Below are positions 1 to 11,059 of a stretch of 64,000 nucleotides of DNA, in pieces. The translations under genes were made by a program, and so were the position numbers. Position 1 is the first letter of the stretch. The number at the start of each line of letters is the position of its first letter. Origin of the DNA: Sambucus nigra (taxonomy: Eukaryota > Streptophyta > Magnoliopsida > Dipsacales > Adoxaceae); assembly GCA_949130495.1 (NCBI GenBank), contig OX422207.1, positions 834,184,073 to 834,248,072 of the forward strand. The letters run 5' to 3'. The notes under the pieces are model-generated. The model was not told where the DNA came from. It did no database searches and was given only the letters and a program-made list of their open reading frames with translations.

Positions 1-1445
1 CACAACCTCGAGACACAGAGCCAAGTCGTAACTAGTTGTATCGATTAACTATCAACTTGTTAACCTAAGACGAATAAGTAACATATGCAAACTATATACA
101 ACAAAAGAGAGACCGTGTGCACACACAAACTATTACAAAATAAGGGGCTTCTAAAGAAGAGTGCACTCATATACCATGACGCATCAGCCATGACTAGCCT
201 AACTCGCATCGCCACTGAGTTGATGCAGCGCTACGGCCGAATTAAAACTGAACAACAATTTCACATTATCGGGATCAAAAAAGATACAAGAATTGTAATA
301 AATCAGGCAACCGCCATGCCAAGGGAACACAATCAATTTCTGACAAGGAATCGACCCATATAAAGTGTGAACCCACAACGCATACTTGAATTATATAACT
401 CTTTAACAATACCTGCTAAGCACCTTAGCCTTTCCATGTACCCTGGCTTAGCCTCTTAACCCCGATGAATTCTACTCAAGAATCATCCGTTCATGTCGAA
501 CGGATGGAATACAAACCGATTCCTCCGAAAAGCTTGATGCTAAGCTTCCCTCCTTAGGGATAATGCCATATATCCATCACTGATAAGCCTAGAAATCTTA
601 AATCATGGAGAAGTTACTTCTCTTGGCACTTATCATTAGCTACCGACCCACCACAGTTAGGCCTCCAAAACTTCAACATGTGATAACTAACTCTAGTTTG
701 TGAGACCACTCTTAGCACTCCCTATATAATACCAATCATAATTGCCCTAATAGCATATTAACTTTCAAACATCACTCGTGCCTAATGACTTCCCTTGACA
801 GAGTCACTATTAACCATACAGGTAGTACACTTAAGTCTTATAATCAAGTCTAACACTTCATCTCGTGTTCTATTTCTAAAAGACATAACGAGTGTCATCA
901 TGTTCTAAGTCTCCTCGATGTACCACCTATAAATAATCAACCTATTCTCGAAATTATCCTTAAAGGTAATTGCATGATACATGTCTATAAATAAAAACCG
1001 TAGCACTAAATCCCAAGTATTGCCACAATTTGACATGATTTATCCGTACTAATATCATTAATGGTCTACCATCACTTATGTAAACATCAATAAAACAATG
1101 ATTCCCAATGTCTCATAGGCGACAACCTCAAATTCAACTATTTCTCTAAGCATCTCACGCATCTATTGCAAGGAACCCCCAGTCATACCATGACTTACGC
1201 TGCGCGACTTGAGTTTCACTATTAATGGTTATCATTATAGAGACCTCAATGTAACAATAAATTCTAAGGTTTCGAAAAGAGGTACTATTATTATTGTAAG
1301 TCACGGTACACAACCTCATATTCGCTATTACTAGGTAATGACTACCACTCGCATTGACACCTCACTAGCTAAACCTTAGCATACACCTCCAAGGAATTAT
1401 CGATACTGATTTTACACGCCTATCTAAACTACTACCGAAGGTCTA
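1..1445 (-). other. Leader of an LTR retrotransposon, distal half
   Basis: No convincing coding region is seen. The stretch stops exactly at the 5-bp target duplication of the Tat element (GTCTA at 1441-1445) and resumes at 12930 on the other side, so it is inferred to be the continuation of the untranslated leader that starts at the primer site near 14180 on the minus strand. The owner's gag would lie to the left of the window. The short plus-strand ORF at 85-363 has no recognisable domain and is not called. Confidence 0.45.
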
Positions 1446-1950
1446 TGTTGATGCAAAAAACTAGATTAGGCCTAATTAATCGATCACAGATAAAAATAAG
1501 TAAAAAAAATAAGACACAAGAAATTTTAAAGTGGTTCGGCTCAAAGGAATAGCCTATGTCCACTGTTCTATATTGATTGCCTTGAGTTATTTTTTTTGTC
1601 CCTTGCAATGAGGGTGATACAATGTATTTATAGCCTAAGAGGGGTCTTGATAGTTGTCAAGTGAAAGGATGGAATGCCTTAATTTGTTAGGCATTCACAT
1701 CTATACATAATGAGAATTAAATATATTGATGTTGTCGCTTCATTAGCAATACAGGCTGTAAGACTGCTAGCGTTTGGTTAGCTGTACATATTGGATTTTC
1801 GACTGTTGGTCGGGCTTCCTAGTTTGTCGGGTAACCATGTTGGTAGGGCTTCCTTGTTGGCCGAGATTTTCTATCATGCTCACTTGGACTTATGCCATAT
1901 TGGATGACACGTGCTAGCTTGTAATTGGTCCAAAAATTTTGGTATCAACA
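1446..1950 (-). repeat. 3' LTR of the Tat element
   Basis: This 505-bp repeat is collinear with 12431-12929. It starts TG and ends CA. A TATA-like TATAAATA on the minus strand at 1632-1625 is conserved in the other LTR. It keeps about 40 bp (about 1845-1885) that are missing from the 5' copy. The base run just inside it is only weakly purine-rich, so the polypurine tract is not clear. Confidence 0.9.
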
Positions 1951-2215
1951 GAAGCCTCTAATGTTTCATACTTAGAGTTGATGAGAAAGTGTGGAATATA
2001 ATGCTTCACCAGTAGTTTGGGTTATTTGGTTTAGCTGCATACCTTCCAGACTTGAGAAATTTATCCACTTCATTAATGATATTTGGGCGCGAATGGAGAT
2101 TTTGTAAATATTTCAAATTTTAGCAAACTTTTATGAGGTATCTTCGTCTTTCCCTTTGTCATCCGTCTTAAACCCAGACGTCATTCACTTTAATTATTAC
2201 TTTGACTAGTTTTTG

Positions 2216-4424
2216 ATGCGTCTTATAAAAAAGGCGGTAAAAACTTCGATAATCTTTTACCTCTTACTTCTGATTCTGCTGCTGTGTTCTTTGCTTTCTT
2301 GCGATCGTTTTCTTTTCTGGCTTCCGTTCTTACTGAATCCTTATATCTTTGTGAGAATTTTTCTTCTCTTATTCTTTGTTTTCTTCATCGTGGTTTATTC
2401 TATCGAGTCACTTGATAAGTTAAGAATCGATTTTAATATTCCATCTTGGGTTGTATTAGAACATCCCACTTTTCCTTCTGACTTTTTCTCTCTTGCTGAG
2501 GGTCATTGGTTCCCTTCCATATTTATTGATGAATGTAGTTTCATGTTTCCTTCAAATCCCCTGTGTTTGGAGTTTTGTCAATATTTTGACATTGTACCTG
2601 CAAGAGTGGCTCCCAACATATGGAGAGTTGTAAATGGAGTTTATATGTTAAATCAAATTTATGGAACCCTATCTAGGGATTTCGGAAATTACGTTTTGTT
2701 ATAAATGGGTAACTAGTAATACTACCTTTTATTTGGAAACTAGATTTGTTAGTAAAGCTTTGGTAGTTAATCTCCCTGATTCTAATAGGGATTATTTTGA
2801 TCACGGGGTAGTTGTAAAAAATTGGCAACATGCCCCTCTAGTTGGAGGTGTTAAATATAAAGGACCTCGATGTCTTCTCTTTGGCAATGGAATAGGTTGT
2901 TTTATGTTTTAGTAAATTTGCCCTATTTATGTTTAATAAAATGTCATACTGACTATTGTTTTATAAATTGATTTGCAATTAAGCAAATAAGAAAGTTCCC
3001 CAAAGAGAGTGAAGTAAATTTGAGAGAGTTGAAGTTTATCTCGAGTCTTCATAAGGTAGTTGATGAAGAGCACGTTAGGTCTGCCTCCTATTTGCTCCAG
3101 TACAAAAACACTATTTCTTCTTTTATTGCCGGACCTACTGTCTCTCCTGCTCTGGTAATTGATCTTGACCAAGAAAAAGTTAATGATTTTGATACTCCTC
3201 TGTATGAAATTATAAAGAAGAGGAAGTTTCTTGATCTTTACACTGGTAGTGCTTCTGGCTCCCAATCATATGTTGAAGGAGATAAGAATAAAACAGGGGA
3301 TGTCATGAAGCCCCCAGCCCCAAGGGTCCAGTCCCTAAATATCTAAGCCCCAAAGACCTGTCTTCTAAGGATGTAGCTCCCAAAGAGGTTGAAGTTCCTC
3401 CGAGGAGACTTAGGAGAGGGCTTGCAGAGAATCAATTCGACCAGCTGACAGATCAACTGTCCTTGTTTGATTTACCCTCTTTTGATGTTGTTCCTCTAAC
3501 AGCTATTAGTCCGGGTTTGGCTAGGAGGTTGATCAAGTCTGGTACTCTTTCAGACCATAGGGGGTGGATGTCATGCTCCCTAGAACGAGGGTTTCTAAAT
3601 TAGCTGCTCAGAACCTTACATCAGTAAGTAATTTCTATTATTTGGTTTGGTTGTCTTTTATATCTCTTATATACTCATTTTGATCTTCATCTTTTACAGT
3701 TATTGGTACACTTTAATAATATGTTAGAGAAGGATGATGCAATTAAGGCTTCTTCTTCAAATGAGGTGGAGGAAGCCTTATCTAGTTAGAAGAAGTCTCT
3801 GCCTGAATCCCAGCAGGCCTTGGAGACTGAGAAGAGCACTTGGGTAGAGAAATTGAAGATAGCTGAAACTTCTCATCAAATATCTGATACAAATTCCCTT
3901 GAAGCGAAGCGTAGGGCAAAGGAAGTTGGGTACCATAAAGATGAAGCTGAGCGTAAGAAAGAGGAAACTGAGCGCAGGTTTGAAGAAGAAGAGTGCAGGG
4001 AAAAATCTACCGAGGAGCTTGTATCCTCTGCCAGAGATAAGATAAAATTTGTTGTGAAGGCCTTCTTCAGTGTTGGTCATGACAAGGGTTGGATAAATCC
4101 ATTTATGTTGCTTCTGGTCAGATTGAGTATGTGAAGAAAAAATGATTTAGAGATGGGTGGGTTGCTTCCCTTCAAGAGTTGAACACAACTTAAGACTTTA
4201 AACTTTTTCAGAGGTACGTTCATGGTCCTTCTCCAGTTATAGAGGATGAGGCTGAAGATGAAGCTACTTCTGAAGAGTCTTTATTTGTGGTTGAGTCTGT
4301 TGCCAAACAACCTGAAATCCTTGAGTATTCTCTTCCTCTAATTGAGTAAATCGAGCAACTAGAACCTGTAGCCCCTTCTTCTTAGCAGAACATGAAGGTT
4401 GAAAATAATAGGGAGGAGGTGTAA
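2216..4424 (+). pseudogene. Antisense accessory ORF of the Tat element, spliced, decayed
   Basis: This coding region runs opposite to gag-pol. Its first part (about 2430-2910) has a pattern seen in the extra ORFs of plant Tat elements, with a region around FPSNPLCLEFCQYF and a later LVVNLPDSNRDYFDHG; a frameshift separates them near 2690. A second block (3020-3346) continues the protein. A canonical intron spans 3624-3699 (GTAAGT ... TTTTACAG); removing it joins the frame and leads into a charged coiled coil rich in E, K and R (3745-4080). The frame can be followed, with an in-frame TAG at 3787 and a few other breaks, to a TAA at 4422-4424, and AATAAA follows at 4502. The function of these ORFs is not known. 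The first ATG at 2216 opens a very hydrophobic stretch, so the true start may be further down. No close identity can be given without a search. Confidence 0.65.
3624..3699 (+). other. Predicted spliceosomal intron in the antisense ORF
   Basis: The 76-nt stretch starts GTAAGTAATT and ends CTTTTACAG, is T-rich, and its removal leaves an open frame (…NLTS joined to LLVHFNNML…). Reading through without splicing does not continue the frame. Splice signals on this strand show that the antisense unit was expressed as its own pol II transcript. Confidence 0.7.
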
Positions 4425-4608
4425 AGTTATTCGGCATTTTCCCTTTTGCTTTTATCCTTTCTTTTTTCTTTATTTTGACTGTACTTGAACTCTTTGTTAT
4501 CAATAAAAGAACCTTTTGTTGTTCCTTTTTTGTCTCCTATTGATTATACCTGTTCTCCATCCTTGTTGTTGATTGGTGATTATTTTTTCTTTCTAGTTTA
4601 TTGCGAAG

Positions 4609-5157
4609 ATGGAACAACTGTCTTCCCATGATACCTAGATACTGAGGAGATGCAATGTTTTTTTCAAAGTTGGTCATATGGACTTATCGAAAGAAGAAAT
4701 CACTCAGTTGCTCGGTGATGATGCCTCAGAGAAGGTTAAAGAATCCTACAAGTATTTGAAGTACTTACTTGATCGGTCGGTAGCAAATAATATTTCCTAC
4801 TATGAAATAATAGAATAACTTCAAGAACAAGATAAAGAATCCATTGCGCTGTTGCACCAGAGCTATGAGCATAAATATAAAAGCTTAAGTGTAGGTCAGG
4901 GTTTTGATAATTTTATTTATGTTTATAAAAAAAAGGAAGCTTTACTTAAGCTTTAGGTTGAAGAAACTAGGACTGTTGCCAAACTCTTGGAAGAGGAGAA
5001 TAATAATTTAAGGGATGAAGTAAATCTTTTTAAGTCTATCTCTGGAGCTGTTGTTACTTTTACAGATGAAGGTTATTCCTTTTTACAAGCTGAGAATGCA
5101 ATATTAAGAGATGAATTGGAGGCCTTGAAAAACATTAACTCTATGTCTTCCTCTTGA
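4609..5157 (+). pseudogene. Second coiled-coil ORF of the antisense unit
   Basis: From an ATG at 4609 the frame can be read to a TGA at 5155-5157, broken by three in-frame stops (near 4636, 4816 and 4954). The product would be about 180 residues with heptad-like runs such as LLEEENNNLRDEVNLFKS and LQAENAILRDELEALKN, typical of a coiled coil. A possible acceptor (TTCTTTCTAG) lies just upstream at 4586-4595, so it may be a further exon of the preceding ORF rather than a separate gene. No enzyme motif is visible. It is inferred to be a structural or interaction module of the Tat accessory protein. Confidence 0.45.
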
Positions 5158-5829
5158 GATGGAAATAGGCCTGGCCGAGGAATCACAGAGGAAATTAGGA
5201 CCCAACAGCCCCTTGCCAATCAAAATGTACAGCCAAAAGTAAAAGTCCGAGCTATTGCTGAGATGTTCCAAAAGCTATAAACCTTATCTAAACAGCTATC
5301 CACTCAATCTTTCCAATTAGATGTTAAGGATGGGGTACTGAAGAAGCAGTAATCACATGTTGATAAATTAACTTTTCAATTCCATAAACAGCCCGAAGAA
5401 GTTTGGATTGATGGCTATAATGAAGCTTTGGGACATTTTAACGATAGACTTCAACAGGACCAGAATGAATCCTACAAACGGGGTTGGCTAAACGCTTTAA
5501 CTATGATGAAGGTGGATGGGAACGAACTTTATGGGATTGGTATGATCCAGGATTGTTGCAGCTTGACAATCCTCCATTAAAGTTAGATGTTAACTAGATA
5601 CTTCTTCACCATATTCCCCAATGCTTGATTTGTAAGTACTTAGGGGATTATAAACTGCATGATGAACTAGAGATCGTCCGACCACCTCATCTGCTTGATC
5701 ATCCTAGTAGTAGCAATACCCGAATGCTTCAGGATTTTAACTCCATCAACTCTCCTTTTACCTTGGATGATCCTCCTACTAGCATGGATCCTATTTCTAA
5801 GTCTAAAGGAAAGCGTCATGTAGAATAAC
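5158..5829 (+). pseudogene. Third segment of the antisense unit
   Basis: Plus-strand reading gives protein-like stretches, for example QPEEVWIDGYNEALGHFND and YKRGWLNALTMMKVDG, broken by stops, followed by an open segment at 5625-5828 that ends in SKGKRHVE and a TAA. Composition matches the two preceding coiled-coil segments, and AT-rich sequence begins immediately afterwards. It is probably the decayed C-terminal part of the antisense accessory protein. No named domain is recognised. Confidence 0.35.
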
Positions 5830-6225
5830 CTTTTGTATTTTGTTTAGACAATAATATGTAATCATTTAATTTAATGACAAGTTTATTGAATGAATAGATA
5901 AACTTTTAGTTAATCTTTGCGTACATGAATGTTTTCTTGGTCTTTGACTATGAATGGATCAACTTTTAGTTAATCTCTAGTTTTTCATCGGTTCTATTGA
6001 TATTATTAGGATTATCCTTAGTTTTATACCAATTACAAATGTTTCACCATAGTTCTACTAATGTACCTAAATTTTATGGTAATTACATTAGTTGCCTTGG
6101 TTCCCAGGCATTAGTAGAACATTTGTCTATCTTTTAGCCCAATTTAGATAAAAATTATTCATCCAGGTCTTCGTTAACCAAGCATTTGGGACTTACAGTT
6201 TTGCCTTGCGTGGTTTTATATGTTT

Positions 6226-6386
6226 GACAACCAACTTTGTTGCTGCCTTTATTGATTTCGACCAACTTATTTGGTGGTTTTTATTAATGCTGACCAACTT
6301 TATTAGCGGCCTTTGTTGATACCGACCAACTTTGTTGGTGGTTTTCATTGATACCGACCAACTTTGTTGGTGGCCTTTATTGATGC
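6226..6386. repeat. Five-copy 32-bp tandem repeat between convergent genes
   Basis: About five units of roughly 32 bp repeat with the core GACCAACTTTGTTGGTGG. The core CCAACnnnGTTGG is itself an inverted repeat, so each unit could form a small hairpin on either strand. The array sits between the end of the plus-strand accessory region (5829) and the end of the minus-strand pol (about 6480-6717). Slightly upstream, 6036-6126 holds an imperfect inverted repeat built on TTCTACTAATG. Tandem repeats in this position are known in Tat-lineage elements; a role in ending the two convergent transcripts is a guess. Confidence 0.75.
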
Positions 6387-6716
6387 ATAATGTAGTGCAT
6401 AACACTAGTACTCCGAAAAAAAATAACAATTTTGGGAAAGTCATATTCTCATTAAATTTGAAGTGAACTGAGTACAACATAACTACATTTACTGATAAAA
6501 CTTATTTAGGTGTTATTCATTCTATGGGTTCTTGAATTCTTCCCCTTCTAAAGTCTCAATGTGATATGTGCCTGGTCGGATAACTGTAGTAATACGATAA
6601 GGACCATGCCAACTGGCTTCCAGCTTATTACTCTTCTGAATCAATTTCTTCAAAATATAATCACCATCTTTTATGTTGCTCGGTATGACTCTCTTGTTGT
6701 GGAAACGTGTAGTTCT

Positions 6717-7616
6717 TTATTGATAAGCTACGTTCCTTACGGCTGCATCTTCACAGACCTCTTTCAGCATGTCTAGATCTAGCCTTATCATCAAATCACT
6801 AATTGGGGTATTGAAGTTAAGAACTCTATGAGTAGGTAAACCTATCTCGATAGGAATTACGACTTCAGTACCAAACACCAATAGGTAGGGAGTTTCTCTA
6901 TTAGCTGTTCTGGAAGTTGTTCGGTAAGCCCACATGGCAAAATGTAGTTCATTGATCCAATTCCCTTTGGCATTTTCCAACCATTTCTTCAACCCATTCA
7001 ACAAAGTTCTATTAGTTAACTCTTTTTGGGCATTGCTTTGAGGATGGCCAGGAGCAGAGTAGATTTTTTGGACATTGGACTGGGCACAATAAGAAGCAAA
7101 TTCATCGTTGTCAAATTGTGTGCCATGATCAGTGATAAAGGCATAGGGTAAGCCATACATGCATATTATACTCTTCCAAATAAACTGATAAACCTTTTCG
7201 TAGGGCATTTCGATCAACGATTTATCTTCCACCCATCTAGTAAAGTAATCAACAGCTACAACCAGGTACTTGAACCTTCCTCGGGTGGGTGGTAGAGGCT
7301 CGACCAAGTCAGTCCCCTATATAACAAAGGTCTAAGGGGATGTGATTGGTGTTAGTAGAGCTTGTAGAGCCTTACGTATGCTGGAAAACCTTTGGCACTT
7401 ATCACACTTCTTGGCAAAATTTGCATAATCTGCTCGCATAGTTGGCCAGTAGTATCCTTGTGTATGAATTCTCTGCAACAACGTTCTTCCTGCTACATGG
7501 GCTCCGTAGGAACCTTCATGGACTTCTTCAATTAAATCCTTCACTTCAGCTGGATGCATACATTGTTCTAGACCAGCGGTTAATCCTCTTCCATACAACA
7601 CACTACCATCTAGCAT
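6717..7616 (-). pseudogene. Integrase of the Tat element
   Basis: The protein inserts retrotransposon cDNA into the chromosome. The N-terminal zinc-binding domain is seen at 7616-7332 (HEGSYGAH … CDKCQRF, an HHCC arrangement). After a break the catalytic core follows at 7307-6717: first Asp in VAVDYFTRWVEDK, second in FITDHGTQFDND, and the Glu in PQSNAQKELTNRT, so the D,D-E triad is preserved. The pieces FAMWAYRTTSRTANRETPY and LVFGTEVVIPIEI are typical of Ty3/gypsy integrases. A stop and frame change near 7310-7330 separate the domains, and the reading frame breaks again before 6480. Confidence 0.88.
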
Positions 7617-7619
7617 ATA

Positions 7620-8870
7620 TCTTGTAGCTTTATATTGTAGCTTCTTAGATTAAAGTAGATCCGTTGGAAGAAACCCATCTTCAATATATTCTCTAATGGG
7701 GTCCATCCAAGATGGCCCCATATCAACTGCAATAAAGTTAACCATCAGATCTTCATCAATGCTCTTATCAGCAAGTAGCTCAATAGGAATAGTTCTTCAT
7801 ATCTCCATTCTGGTTACTAAAGCTAACAGAGTAAGTGCATCTGCTCAAGCATTCTCCAATCTTGGAATCCTGCCCATCTGAATAGCTAAAAAAGTGGTAA
7901 TTATTTCCAAAGTTTTGGCCAAATATCTAGTCATCAATTCTCCTTTCGCTGCATATAATCTCAACACCTAATTTATAACTAACTACGAATCAGTGTACAC
8001 TATAACTTGCTCGGCGTTTAGTGATTTAGGTATATTTAAACAAACAATCATAACTTCGTACTCTGCCTTATTATTGGGGTCTTAAAATTATAATCGTATA
8101 GCGTACTCTATGTCTACCTCATCTGGAGTATTAAGAATGATTCCAGCTCAACATCTGGTTGCACAAGATGACCCATAGCACACAGACTCAATATGAAGAT
8201 ATCGCTATCAAAAGCTTGGTTTGTCGGAATCCCTTGATGGAAGATTTTATCCTTTACCTCCTCATATTTCCTCTTCATATCCTGTACTCCACTGGACGGC
8301 TCTAGTTGGTCTTTTTCTACAGTTTTCCCTTTTTGGAGTTGGTCGGGCGTATCTTCAGTAGGTCTGCTGACTCCTGCATGTTGCTCATCTAGAGACCCTT
8401 ATTGCTCGGTAACCTATGGGTAAGTGAATTCTTTAATAAAGTAAGCCACATATTGGCCTTTCAAGCAGTCCTTGGTTCGTATACATGGTCATATTCCCCC
8501 AACTCCACAGCCCAATACATCAGTCTTCCAGATTTCTTCTGCTTATGCAAAGCCTTCCTTAGTGGCATGTCAATGTATACCACTATGGTGTAGGCTTGAA
8601 AATATGGCTTCATTTATCTACTAACCTCAATTAAGGCCAGTGCTAATTCTTCAGTCTGAGATATCTCACTTCTGCTCCTTGAAAAGCTTTGTTAGTGTAA
8701 TAAACTGGCTTTTGAACTCCATTCTACTCCCTGATCAAGGCAGAGCTAACTGCTAACTCAGATACAGCTAGATATAAATATAGATTTTCTTCCAACACTA
8801 GTCGGGAGAGTAGTGGTGGTGATCCTGGGTACTTTTTCAACTCTAGGAAGGCTTTTTCACATTCATCATT
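7620..8870 (-). pseudogene. RNase H and linker region of Tat pol
   Basis: Minus-strand reading from 8870 gives the tether that follows RT (WNDECEKAFLELKKY), the start of the RNase H domain with LYLYLAVSELAVSSALIRE, where a normal catalytic Asp position is replaced, and KPVYYTNKAFQGAEVRY. Below about 8600 the frame is broken repeatedly, but fragments of a second RNase H-like region and of the integrase N-terminus continue to 7620. The enzyme would remove RNA from the RNA-DNA hybrid during reverse transcription. It is clearly inactive here. Confidence 0.65.
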
Positions 8871-8873
8871 CCA

Positions 8874-9781
8874 TTAAAAGTTTTTTCTGAGTACCTTGAA
8901 GAATGGCAAACACTTGTCTGTTGCTCGGGACATAAATCCTTTGAGTGCTACTATGCACCTATTTAGCCTTTGAACATCCTTTTTACAGGTCGGAGATTGC
9001 ATTTCAATTGGAGCTTTAATTTTATCTGGATTAGCTTCAATGCCCCTTTGATTCACTATAAACCCAAGGAACATTCCATCCTACACGCTAAAGATGCATC
9101 TGGTGTGTTTAAATTTCATCGGGTGCTTCTCCAATTGATCAAACATCTGGCTAAGGTCGACAATATGATCAACAACTTCTTTTCTCTTAGTGAGCATATC
9201 ATCAACGCACACTTCCATGTTCTTGCCTATACGTTCCTCAAATACTTTGTTCACCAGTCTTTGATAAGTAGCACCTGCATTTTTCAGACCAAATGGCATA
9301 ACATTATAGCAATAAGTTCCTTAGGGAGTGATAAAATAAGTTCTTTCTCTATCTTGGGGCTTCATTTTTATCTGGTTATAACCAGAATATGCATCCACGA
9401 AACTCAACATCTCATGCCCTGAAGTAGTGTCTACTAATTGATCAATTCGTGGCAAAGGAAAGTGATCCTTCGGACACGTTTTGTTCAAGTCAGTAAATTC
9501 CACACACATCCTCCACTTATTATTCTTCTTCTTGACCATAACTACATTGGCCAACTAATCTAGATACTTCACATCTTCAATAAAGGAAGTTTTTAAAGCT
9601 TCTCTACTTCTTCCTGTATAGTCTGGTTCTTATCCTCACTAAAAACTCTTCTTCGCTGCTTCACAGATTTAACCTCCTTATTCGCATTAAGCTCAAGGCA
9701 TAGGAAATTTGGGTCAATGCCTATCATATCTTCATGACTCCATGCGAACACTTGTTTCCTTTGTCTCAAGAAGGCCACCAA
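8874..9781 (-). pseudogene. Reverse transcriptase of the Tat element
   Basis: Four minus-strand pieces in the normal order form a gypsy RT: VFAWSHEDMIGIDP (9781-9593), then KWRMCVEFTDLNKTCPKDHF and LSFVDAYSGYNQI (9554-9321), then MPFGLKNAGATYQRLVNKVF and the catalytic box (9299-9081), then GFIVNQRGIEANPDKI (9074-8874). The catalytic box reads VCVDDML, so the Tyr of the usual YVDD is Cys. Single stops separate the pieces (for example at 9318-9320 and 9078-9080), most of them point mutations in an otherwise continuous frame. Confidence 0.92.
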
Positions 9782-10198
9782 ATCCTATTTAAGAACTGAT
9801 TCCAATAACACTCCTATTTGAGTTGTTCGTTCTAGTTTATCATCATCCAAAATAATGCTTTATATTTCCTCCACCACTTGACCTTTTATAAGCTCATATT
9901 TGTCTCATGGATCTAAGGTTTCAACCTCAGACTCATTGTTCGTCTCAGATATATCCACTTGATAAGTGGTTGTTTTCCTCTTTATCTCAAACATATCTTC
10001 TTCCTCGGTAGAGGAATAGTAGCACTATCGAGCTACTTTCTGATCTCCTTTCACTACTCCAACTCCAAAGTTGGTCGGGACCTTCAGGCATTAATGAAAA
10101 GTGGAGGGTACATATTCAAATTTCTTCAGACCAACTCTTACCATAATCATATTATAATCATAATGAACATTTTTGTCCATTACAAAGAATCTCACATT

Positions 10199-11020
10199 TT
10201 ATGTCCTGCTCGCCGACCATGTCCCAATTAACACATCTAGATTGATAGTCCCCAATGGAAACACTTTCTCTCTTGAGAATCCAATGAGTGGCCTATGATA
10301 AGGATCCAGTTGACTGAGTTTTAAACCTAAACTATCAAAGCAGGGACAGAACATGATGTTTGTCGAACTACTGGTATCCACTAATGTTCTTGCTACCAAT
10401 ACTTCTTTCATTCTAACTCTGATCACTAAAGGATCATTGTGAGGATACAACACTCTAGATAAATCATTTTTAGACAAACAAAATATGAGCTTATCCTTGT
10501 TAACTTTTGTTGATCGGTCTTCCTTGGTGAGGTTGATCCGCTGTATATAGGAACAAGCTTGAGCCTCATTAAGGTAAGCTTTCCTTTTAGATGTATGATC
10601 TCCTCCTCCGGCATCTCCACATGTAATCATGTGACAATCAAAAGATCCAAAACTGAGTGTAAATACCTCACGTTCCAGTTGTCTAGGATTTTTGGGAAGA
10701 TCAGGATCATCTTCTGGATCATCGTCATGGTTCCTCTTCTTCTCTTCCCTGGGCTTAACTATAGATTTAGATCTCTGTCGATCTCTACCTCCATTTCTTC
10801 CACCATTCTGCTGATCAACAAATTTGTCCAACTTTCCTCTTCGGATGAGAGCTTCTATCTCATTCTGGAGGGTAATACAACGCTTGGTAGTATGACCTTG
10901 ATCTTTGTGAAACTCACAATACTTGGACTTATCCCTCTTAGCAGTAGGTGACCTTAACTTTTCAGGCCAACTCAACTCATTGTTATGCTTAATTTCCTCC
11001 AACACATGATGTATATCCAT
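10199..11020 (-). pseudogene. Gag zinc knuckle and aspartic protease of the Tat element
   Basis: The 273-residue open segment begins with the end of gag and a zinc knuckle of the plant gypsy type, YCEFHKDQGHTTKRC at about residues 34-48. A basic linker (RQRSKSIVKPREEKKR) follows, then an aspartic protease near residues 208-260 whose active-site segment reads LVDTSSSTN, where retroelement proteases usually have DTG or DSG. The protease cuts the Gag-Pol precursor. The Gly to Ser change next to the catalytic Asp would be expected to impair it. The frame ends at 10199; decayed pol linker reaches RT at 9781. Confidence 0.85.
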
Positions 11021-11059
11021 CGTTAAGGGAGTGTAATGAGTGAATTTCCTGAGCCGATC

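Noticed and set aside
3778..4080. Minus-strand 100-codon hydrophobic ORF
   Set aside because: It is the complement of the E/K-rich coiled coil on the plus strand, which has the better coding pattern.
8970..9422. Plus-strand 150-codon ORF
   Set aside because: It lies opposite the Tat RT, whose motifs are unmistakable on the minus strand.
10559..10951. Plus-strand 130-codon ORF
   Set aside because: It is the shadow of the gag zinc-knuckle and linker region on the minus strand.
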